Source of the DNA: Chromera velia
Taxonomy: Eukaryota > Sar > Chromeraceae
DNA length: 33,179 bases
Assembly: GCA_018398765.1 (NCBI GenBank)
Contig: JAHBMJ010005727.1
Coordinates: 6,868 to 40,046, forward strand
Direction: 5' to 3'
Shown: piece after piece, positions 21,319 to 29,781 of the stretch
How the letters are laid out: each line of letters begins with the position of its first letter
How positions within the stretch are numbered: the first letter of the stretch is position 1
The notes under the pieces: generated by a model
What the model was told of the DNA's origin: nothing
What the model saw: the letters and a program-made list of their open reading frames with translations, nothing else
Databases searched by the model: none
Made by a program: the position numbers and the translations under genes

Positions 21319-21849
21319 AGGCCGCTTGCCCATTTTTATTTAGCTTAGTCTTCCTGACCCTCATGTCTTTTAAACCTTAAAAGTTCGACAGAACAATACT
21401 TGTTCAGATGTTGAAGTGTTGCTAGGGTATAATGCCTGGGTATTGTCCACATGTTGCCAGTGCTGAGAGTGTTACACAGTGTTAATTTCTTGAAAAACAA
21501 CAGTTATTCTGTCGATATATTAAAAAAAAAATATATCAGCAGTGTCTGTTTTTTTTTCTTTTGTTGTTTTTCAAAGTGCAGGTCGGTCATTCGTGCAGTC
21601 GGTCCATCTTCGCATGTAGCTCTTCTTCAGACTGGCGGCCATTCATCTAGCCATTCATTCAGACTGCATGCATACAGGCTAGCATGCAGGAGTCTCCGAT
21701 GCGCCGATCTGGGTACGTGACGGAGACTTCGATCGTTCAGCAGGATCCGACCCCCGACAGCATGATCGAAGCACTCAAGCGAAGCGCTGGATCTACTGCA
21801 GTCTCATTCACTTGCTGAATCTGACCGGTAGTCTCTTGATGACCCATCC

Positions 21850-21970
21850 ATTGAATGAATGAATGAATGAATGAATGAATGAGTGAATGAGTGAATGAGT
21901 GAATAAGTGAATAAGTGAATGAATGAATGAATGGATTGAATGAATGAGTGAATGAATGAAAGAATGAATC
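21850..21970. repeat. (GAAT)n array
   Basis: About 120 bases of GAAT/GAGT/AAGT tetranucleotide repeats, continuing irregularly to 21985. The flanking sequence to 22300 has no supported exon. Confidence 0.9.
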
Positions 21971-22559
21971 GAATTGAGCACTCAGTGAATCACAAGGCGG
22001 AGGGAGGGAACGGCTCGAATGAGAAGAGAGATGAAGGAAGGAGCAGACAGGGGAGGAAAAACTGGAGTGAGAAAAAGACAGAAAACGCAGACAAGAGAAG
22101 AGCAAGAAGGAAGGACTCATTCTTTCACTTCTTCCCGAACTCTGCAATGATCATGCAACGCTTCGATTTTTCGGTACCTCCCTCACCCTCTCATCACACA
22201 CACTTCGATCGGCAGAATGATGCATGAACTGCTTTCATCAAGAGGTGTCTGTATTGACTCTGCAACCTTTGAAGGCTTCTTTCTTTCCTTTCCTCCGGCT
22301 CAAACTGCTCAGTCACTTGTCCTGTCCGTCTCCCCCGAAAACTTCTCCTCGCGTCCTCCTTTCATCTCTTCGTCTTTCTGCCCTGTACGCACGCGTTTCT
22401 CCTGCCGGAAAAATTCCGAAGACTTTGCGTTCTTTCCGAAAGTCGTTCGGTCCGTTTGATCCTGACGGTTCAGTAAGGGCGAATCGAAAGTCGATCGGTA
22501 AAGCAAAGTATCTCTTCTCTCCGACGTCGGCAAATTCCCACATCATTCTCTTCATCTCC

Positions 22560-22865
22560 TTCTCTTCCTTTCCTTCAGTTCTCTGCTGCAGGCAGTCCCT
22601 GCGAAGTCGGCAAATTTCCTTCACCGTCTCAGCAAATGTCTCACTTTGTTTTCCATAAACCTGGTTCTGCACTTGCAAGCTCTCCCTCATCTTCTCAAGT
22701 GCTTCCCCACCCTTCCCCTAACGCTCGACAGTCACAGAAATGCGTTTCAGCGTCTCAGCAACTGCCTCACTCACCTCTCCATACAGCTGCTTGTCCACTT
22801 GCAGGCACTCCTAAAGCACCCGGCGAGTCTGATCGTATTCTCCCTGACCATACAAGAGAGACGTC
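22560..22865 (-). pseudogene. decayed tetratricopeptide (kinesin-light-chain-type) repeat gene
   Basis: One minus-strand frame reads through two TPR units of the roughly 42-residue kinesin-light-chain type. The first contains GQGEYDQTRRVL, ECLQVDKQLYG and EAVAETLKRI; the second GEALEKMRESLQVQNQVYG and ETFAETVKEI. The frame is broken by TAG at 22813-22811 (within the first unit) and at 22720-22718 (between units). Upstream, at 22866-23130, several frames carry short plausible peptides that switch frame, as in a decaying gene. Downstream the frame stays open to 22313 but loses the repeat. TAG is used as the true stop by the SNF7 and BTB genes here, so recoding is unlikely. The intact parent would be a TPR scaffold protein. 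Confidence 0.6.
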
Positions 22866-23201
22866 AATTCAAACAAGATACCAGAGACCAGCTGGAGACT
22901 CCTTCCTGCCCCCCCAACTTCCTTGCACGTCGAAGGGCCTCACAGAGAACCCTTGTCGGCGCCTCCCCTCCGTCCCAAACCACTCTTTGTCGAGTAGTTT
23001 CCCCGCCCATCGCAATGCTTCCACGCTCTCCGCATTTTTTTCGGGGAAGAGACGCTTCAGAATGTGCAATTTTCTGTGGTTGAATTTCACTCTGGCGCTC
23101 TGTGAGAGAGAGAGAGTAGCAATATGGGTAGCAAGGGGAAAAAGAAACTTGTAGTCTTGCAGGTCTTGCCGTTGTGAAAGTATGTCGATCGTCTCTTCTT
23201 T

Positions 23202-23714
23202 TCAGAACAAGTGTGCGTCCGGATCCTGTTGGATCCATGTGCTGATCGACATCGTTTTGTTGGCAGCGCAATACTTCACCGTCAGTTCGTCAACTTCATT
23301 GAAGTTCACTCCGCAAGCAATCTGCCTGTTGCACCCGTACTTCCCCCCGGACCCATGGATCTTCCCATCCTCTCCCAGCACGTCCCCGAAAAAATCCTCC
23401 AGGGGCATGCGAACGGTATGCCAAGCCCCGTTCTTCACCACTGACCGCAACTCTGGATCGTCTTTCTTGCCGATGAGGGCGCAGAACTCGAATTGTTCAA
23501 TCCGGGGCAGACGCACAGTCCCGATGGCGCCGTGGGGCACGTTTTTGGAATTCAGAAAATCCCAAGTGCAAAGAGCCTTCAGGGCCTTGCGAGCCTCTTT
23601 TCGAAGACTGTCAAGCTGTTTTTTTGAGACTTGCCGGGCCCCTGCAATGATTTGATCGAAGGGGGGAATTCATTCAAGTGGTGCTAACACGCACATGAAT
23701 CAACACACCACGGG

Positions 23715-23758
<44 letters not shown>

Positions 23759-24465
23759 CATGGTCTGACTGTTGGCCCCTGCATTTGAACGAGGGAATTC
23801 AAGTGGCAGTGCTAACACGCTCATGATGATGAGGAGGCACAACAAAGAAAGGTCTTGGAAGCACGCATGAGGTTTTCGAAACAAAGATTGACACCCATGC
23901 ATGCAGTGAAATGGAACATTGCGGCCCCATGCATTCATGCATGCAACATGTTGATCCAACGATGTACTTGCACAGCTGCAAGCCTTGCATGGTTGTTCAT
24001 GATCCGACGATGTACTTGCACAGCTGCAAGCCTTGCATGGTTGTTCATGACCTCAATCAAGAGTGCAGTTGGGTCTTGCGCGACAGCTACAACAGAGCTC
24101 AATCTGTCGGAGGAACATAACGACTAACCGGCACTCGAGGCTCTCTGGTTTCCTTCATCCTCTGCGTCCTCTGCGGGCCGACCGACTGGTTGACCTCGGG
24201 CGAGCGCTCTCGCTGCCTCCTCCGCACTCTCTTCCCTCTCCCGCTTCTTGGCTTCCCTCTTTTCCCTCGCCTCCCTCTTCTTCCTCAGCCCTTCGGGCCC
24301 GTGTTTCTGCAGGGCGAATGCGTGCACGTCTGAGCGGTTGAAGAGCTTATAACGCCCCGAACCCCACGTCTGATGGCTGAAGCTCGGAATCTGAACGAGA
24401 TCAGAAGGTGCCAGAAAGTACTGCTTTTTCGCGTCTTCTGCTGCGAGAGTCTGGGAGCCGAACAT
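23202..24465 (-). CDS. XPA C-terminal-like domain protein, two exons
   Basis: Exons 24465-24129 and 23641-23202 join in phase (donor G|GTTAGT, acceptor ATTGCAG|GG) to give 258 residues ending at TGA. Residues 10-75 follow the XPA C-terminal DNA-binding pattern: AKKQYFLAPSDL, a turn with WGSGRYKLFNRSDV, then FALQKHGPEGLRKKRE and a basic helix. The XPA zinc finger is absent. The pattern also occurs in proteins unrelated to excision repair, so a repair role is only possible. After an Ala/Glu/Arg-rich linker the second exon starts with a basic helix (KKQLDSLRKEARKALKAL). It is followed by about 110 residues of beta-like sequence with several Cys and Trp that I do not recognise. The start ATG 24465 is the first in frame; an upstream non-ATG extension to 24474 is open. 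The intron has a 48-bp tandem repeat and a GATT run. The gene diverges from the BTB gene. Confidence 0.65.
23717..23760. repeat. (GATT)n microsatellite in the intron
   Basis: Ten or so GATT units lie within the intron of the XPA-like gene, close to its 3' splice site. This matches the CAAT array in the intron of the 15018-12918 gene. Confidence 0.9.
23952..24047. repeat. 48-bp tandem duplication in the intron
   Basis: Two head-to-tail copies (23952-23999 and 24000-24047) beginning TGATCC differ at a single base. Each contains a CAGCTG core and ends in TGGTTGTTCA. The near identity indicates a recent event. Confidence 0.95.
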
Positions 24466-24474
24466 GACGTCCAA

Positions 24475-25020
24475 GTTACCGCACGCTCCCAGTTGATGAG
24501 CTACCGCACTAGAATCCCGCTAGCCGTCTCCGTCTTCCCTTTCTGAGTGCATACGTCCAGACTCGCGGTCACTTAATTGAGGGACCACACGTCTCCGGGA
24601 CCTTGGAGCTCAGGATGAGACCAAACTTCCAGCAATGATCTTGCTTTTCGAGCCGAAGAAAACTCTGGATGACGGAAAAGAATATAGGAGATAGGTATTA
24701 ATACGTAAGCTAGAGTAGCTGCATAGGTTAGTGCAATCTGATGAAAGTTCCAATCCAAAAGAAGCATGCTCGCACATGCACCATCGGACCGCGCGGAAGC
24801 CGCGCGGCCGCGTCTCCTTTTTATGGCTCAGTCTGGCTCTCAGTGACAGCCATAACTCGGAGGCTATATCCGAGCTCGAAATTCCTCGTCAATGGGTAGA
24901 CGATGGTAGACGTGCCTTCCTTTCCCCCTATTTTTCCCTCTCCCTTTCATGACGCAGTACACACGTTTCTATCTTTTCGGGTGGCGCCTGAGGCTCTTAT
25001 CAAAGCGTGGTCGGTTGAGA
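24475..25020. promoter_or_regulatory. divergent region between the XPA-like and BTB genes
   Basis: About 550 bases separate the two divergent starts and should contain both promoters. A CGCGCGGAAGCCGCGCGG inverted repeat lies at 24789-24807. Minus-strand ORF 24767-24573 has no support as a gene. Confidence 0.4.
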
Positions 25021-25713
25021 ATGACGGGTGTCTGTGTGAGCGTGACGGTCGCCCTGCGAGACGGTGAGGAGACTGTGACGTGCAGCAAAGCGCTGCTTGT
25101 GGAGCACTCAGAGTACTTCAAGGCAATGTTGGAGTCGGGGTGCTTCAAGGAGGGTGCAGAAGCTGAAAACGAGGGCATCATCAGAATCAGAGAAGAGTGG
25201 CTGCGCCCTGAGACCTTCAGACAGCTTCACTTGTTGCTGTCTCAGTCTGAGCCCGTTCTGAAAAGCGTCTTCCGTGGTCTTTGGACAAGCTTTCCAAAGA
25301 CTGCGGACCCCAACAGCCTCTGTTCGCTACTGAAGATGTGTGACTACTTCCAGATGCAGTGTCACGTGGAGATGATCTTGCAGACGCTGTATGAAGTTGC
25401 TAATCGTTGGTCTTTGGATGTTGTCCCCTTTCTCGTTGGAGTGAAGCCCCACATCCACGAGTCTCCCAACTTCCCGATGACGAAAGTCGTTCACACAATG
25501 CTGCCGAAGATCCAACAGACAGGAGCGACAGAGCTGCTCGATAGGTTTCCTCCCCAAATCCTTGTGCGCCTTCTCTCCATTCGTGACCAGGAGAGTCGTG
25601 CTGAAGCGGAAAGGCTCCGTCTCGAAGTGGAACGGCTTCGTAGCGAAGTGGCAAGGCTTCGTCCCCAAGGGGGAAGGTATGGTCTCGAACTTCAAGAGGA
25701 AAGTTGGGGCTAG
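25021..25713 (+). CDS. BTB/POZ domain protein with C-terminal leucine heptads
   Basis: Single-exon gene, 230 residues. Residues 5-50 match the BTB fold opening: a VTVALRDGEETVTCSKALL strand-turn, then the HSEYFKAML helix that is the family's hallmark. LCSLLKMCDYFQMQ near residue 101 matches the later BTB helix that packs the domain. A helical region with HTMLPKIQQTGATELLDRF follows, possibly BACK-like. The end is a short heptad segment (AERLRLEVERLRSEVARLR) that could form a coiled coil. BTB proteins dimerise and often serve as Cullin-3 adaptors; the partner here cannot be told. I chose ATG 25021 because the domain starts at once. An in-frame ATG at 24949 would add 24 basic residues. A degenerate second copy of the gene's tail lies at 26444-26644. 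Confidence 0.8.
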   Translation: MTGVCVSVTVALRDGEETVTCSKALLVEHSEYFKAMLESGCFKEGAEAENEGIIRIREEWLRPETFRQLHLLLSQSEPVLKSVFRGLWTSFPKTADPNSLCSLLKMCDYFQMQCHVEMILQTLYEVANRWSLDVVPFLVGVKPHIHESPNFPMTKVVHTMLPKIQQTGATELLDRFPPQILVRLLSIRDQESRAEAERLRLEVERLRSEVARLRPQGGRYGLELQEESWG

Positions 25714-25728
25714 AGTTGGTGAACATTT

Positions 25729-25842
25729 GCCAATGTCGGCCATTGCTTTCGCCACAAGTGTAAGTGCTGCTCGGCACTTTCCGAAATCCGGAAGATGCAT
25801 TCCTGAGCGAGTCGAGCGTATCGCATCAACTGGTTGAGTCAT
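25729..25842 (+). repeat. BTB gene 3' flank, first copy
   Basis: GCCAATGTCGGCCATTGC to GGTTGAGTCAT just behind the BTB stop recurs at 26544-26644 with scattered substitutions and a short deletion. The two copies bracket the inserted SNF7-tail block. Confidence 0.9.
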
Positions 25843-25847
25843 GGGAT

Positions 25848-26443
25848 TGCAGGCTTCCCTTGCATAGCTCCTTCTTTCCATGCAGTAGTCGTTCGGCAAG
25901 GCTCTGACTGTCCTTGCTGTGTTTGAGTTTTTGATCAGGTGGTTTGGATGGATGGGTGCATGGGGAGGAGGGTGGGGGGTCTGTAGAACATAGGTGGAGG
26001 GTGAGAGGGGGGGGCTTTGGGTAGGTGTGTGGTGAGGGCCGCCCGTCTGTCTGCCTGCTTGCTGGGTGAAGGGGTGGGAAGAGGAGAAGAAACAGGAGGA
26101 GAAGGAGGGGGGTAAGAAAGGGGAGGAAACGAAAAAGGGTTGCGCTTACTTTCCTTTCTTTTTTTCCGCCCTTCCTGTTTTTCTTTTCTTCTCTGAGCGG
26201 ATTCGGTGACCGCCCTGACTGCCCTTCTGTTGGTTGTCTGTTTGAATGCCTCATGCGTGTGTGCTGTGCATGCGTACGTGCGTGTGTGTCGGAGGTGCGG
26301 ATAGTAGATAGACCCGCGCCTCTAAAAGATCACAAAGCCTCCAGGGACAAGGAGGAAAACGGTCCGGGTGGGCAGAAAGGGCTGTAGTGAAACTTGAAGG
26401 AACAGAGAGAGGAGAAGGAACATGGAAGGGAACAAAAGAGCCA
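25848..26443 (+). repeat. second copy of the SNF7 gene tail and 3' flank
   Basis: Roughly 595 bases colinear with 17107-17715, about 90% or better by eye. The copy begins with the last SNF7 codons including the TAG, so it is not a functional gene. It starts a few bases after the first BTB-tail copy and ends where the second begins. Confidence 0.9.
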
Positions 26444-26644
26444 GGAGAGTCGCCTTAGAGAATCTGAAGTGGGAACGGTTCGTCTTAGAGAATCTGAAGT
26501 GGGAAGGGTTCGTCTCGAAAAGGAAAATTTTTGCAGAACAGCTGCCAATGTCGGCCATTGCATTTGCGACAGGTGTCAGGGCTGCTCGGCACTTTCCAGA
26601 ATCCAGAAGATGGTCGAGCGTATCGCATCAACCGGTTGAATCAT
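26444..26644 (+). pseudogene. degenerate second copy of the BTB gene tail
   Basis: 26450-26520 carries a repeated GAGAATCTGAAGTGGGAACG-type unit. It corresponds to the Leu-heptad codons of the BTB gene (CTCGAAGTGGAACGGCTTCG). It is followed by the copy of the BTB 3' flank at 26544-26644. No BTB domain accompanies it. Confidence 0.7.
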
Positions 26645-27780
26645 AGGCCGGGTGTGTATCAAAGAAATGACAAAAAGCGTACGTCCTTCCTCTTGATTGA
26701 ACCTAAGGCTTCATCTTTGTCCATGATGGCAGAGGAAATGCATGGGAGCCAAGAGGCAATGAAGTACTTTCGCAGAGGGAGTCGGAACGGAGGGCTGAAA
26801 GGGGTGACGAGCCTGAGGTGAAGTTTTGTGCGAAGCCTGAACAGGGGGATGGAGGAACATGCAATGTTGTGTGCATTTATTTTCGTACAGAATGAAAAAG
26901 AATGAAAAAGTGCGAGCAATTGTGTATGAAAAGGAACACGCAATGTTGTGCATGTGGTCTCTCTCAAAGTGCATGCATGCAGGCAGTACACCAGGAGGTG
27001 CACGAGACAGATGCATGATTGCGTGCACCCCTCCACCCGCGTCTCCAGGATGGTGAATGAGGCTGGAAGTTTTACTCTTCACTCCAAAAAAGGCAGCGAG
27101 AATTGCATCAATTTGCATGTTCGATTCTGACTCATGAATCCTGAGCGTGCATGTCTGTGGAGCGAATGGAGAGCAGATTGAAAACACGGTGTCGATACAC
27201 GCCTGGCTGGGTGTGTCAGTCAAATGTCAGCCTTTGGCACTTCAATAACTGAACAATCATGAGCTCAGAAACGCGCCGCATGGTGAAGTGCTCTCAGACT
27301 GTGCCGCCTTTGCGACCTGTCTTCACTTACTTAGTCTGTCTGCAATCAGATCCTTTGTTGCATGGCGGATCCAGTCCCTCAGTTTTGTGCTTTGCTTCTG
27401 CATGCACACTGCGATGGCAGTGGTATCTGACTTGAGCGATTTAGGAAGTGTCTGCGTCCCGTCTTGCTGGCCCTAGTGCTGGCCTGTGATTTGCCGTGAG
27501 AAGTCGATCAGTAAAACACTCTCTAAGACGTCTGCAACATTGCTTTGCTAACGTCACAAAGCACACTGTGACACAAAGAACTGTGGGCTTCGTTGGCTTC
27601 TGCTGTATTTGTTTCCTCTCTTTCTCTCTCGCTCTCGTTTCTCTGTCTCTTTCTCCCCTTTTCTTTGCCTGTCTCTGTCTCTGTCTAGGTCTCTGTCTCA
27701 GCTTCCATGTCTTTTGAAAGAAAATAAAGAAAAAAACAAAGAAAATATAAACAAAAAACTGTGTAGTTTTTTTTTTTACT
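26645..27780. other. intergenic, no gene seen
   Basis: Frames here are short and overlap on both strands. A local duplication repeats the (A/C)(A/C)GCAATGTTGTG motif at 26859 and 26939. A TGCATGCATGCAGG palindrome run lies at 26972-26985. Confidence 0.5.
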
Positions 27781-27796
27781 AGTTTTTCTAGCCTTC

Positions 27797-27960
<164 letters not shown>

Positions 27961-29370
27961 TTCTTTTCTATAACCAGTTATCATAAAATTGTATAGTTTC
28001 CGGTGATAATACTTCAAATTAAAATTGATATATGTGTAGTAGATTGTAGTAGCTTAAATGATTGATTTATATGACGTTCTATAAATTTGTTAAACAATTT
28101 TGTTTTACTATAATAAAACCTCAGTAGACTATCATAATCAGTTTGAGATCCAGCCTAGCATCCAGCTCTAAGCTTCTAGCTCCCAACTACTGTGATATAA
28201 GTAGAAAACTTATAATAAAGTCATTAGTAAAGTTAACCATTCACAAGCAACTTACAGAATGTATTATTGTCAAAAAAAAACTACTCTAAATACTAGCAGA
28301 AAGGGTATGCTTGGGCAGCTTTTTCCAATCCTTTCGATTCCTTTGTTGAAGGGCATAGTCAGTATCCCTTAAGTTCTACTGTCTTTATGCTAGAAAAACT
28401 GTCTGGTCCATCTACGTTAATTCATTCTGCCAACAACACTTCCAACTAAACTTCCAAGATGTTGCACAATTAACATACACTTCACAACACAAACATGCTT
28501 ATGTGCACTTCATGCAGTCGATCGATTAATTACTGACTCGTTACATGCATGTATTGGCTCTCATGATGCACGCTTGTGCAACTCCAGGTTATTTATGATG
28601 CGCATTATGAATTAATACACCGTCTCCCACCGTCTACTTATATAATTTCCTAGGCAATTTTAATGTAATTCCATGCCTAGTTCCATGCATGTCTCATATG
28701 TATTCACACAGTGACTTTCTTAGTGACTTTAATTCCAAACAGAGCGTTGTGATGCAGCACAAGAAAGGTCTGACTCACGTATTAACACGCAACTTGCCAA
28801 TCTGAAAGAGAAGATCATTGCATCATAAACATCTAGTATAACTAATTAGTACTTTTAGTAGAATTAACAGATAAAACTGAACAAGAGCAGAAGAGTTTGG
28901 ATCTAGGTTTTGACTGATTTCATAATTTGCAAACAATATGAAAAAACATGCATAAATATCTTTTCTAACATCTTTTTATTGTTTAGTTTGAGATCAAAGA
29001 CGCAAACTAATGTCAACAAAGGATAAAGAAAGATCTCTGCAGAGCGCTCTGAAAGAAAGAGAGCTGCGGGCGAAGAGGACAATAAATGAACGGATTCCTC
29101 TAACACTGCCAGTAAATTCCAGTGGCTGCCAAAGTTTCCGATCTCTGACGCTGTACAAACAACGGAATTCTGAAGCAAAGCACGTCTGAAAAGTCGACTG
29201 CATTGCAAATTGATTGCATTTCTCTTTGAAAGTCCCGTCCCTCAACCAAAGTCTTTTTGTTTTGTTTTTTCTTCTTCTGTAGAGCCGATGGGCGATTGCA
29301 ACGATTCACGAGACGCACTGCAGGCATTCGACAGCGTTACTGTCAGCGGAGAGCTGAATGGAGGGAGATT
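27961..29370. other. AT-rich block and 3' flank of the potassium channel gene
   Basis: AT-rich to about 29000, with TGCATG-containing palindromes near 28500-28560 and 28685. From 29000 the composition rises toward the channel gene. A possible extra 3' exon of that gene is discussed with it. There is no independent gene. Confidence 0.5.
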
Positions 29371-29750
29371 TCACCACGGCATCTGTGCAATGAGGAGTTC
29401 CCCGGCATCCTCCTCAGAGAGCGGAGGGGGCCTTGAGGGCCCCGGCGGAATCACGTACACCCTATCCGTGTCGAGGAGCACAGTGCCCCTCGGGGGCGCC
29501 GTGCAGGTCGAATTCCGTCTCCGCGTCTCCGCCCCGAAATCCCCCAAGATCAGGCCCATGCTCTTCTTCTTCCCCAACCCCGCTGTCCCTGCAGTTCCGG
29601 GAGACGGCAGGATCTCATCAGTGATGAATTGGTCAGCTCGGTAGAGGCCCAGCACGATCACCTTCCTCTCCACAAGGGCCCAGTCCTGCATGCATGCAAT
29701 CAGGTTATTGACACATACATGTAGATGCAGACACGGCATTTGCACACACA

Positions 29751-29781
<31 letters not shown>

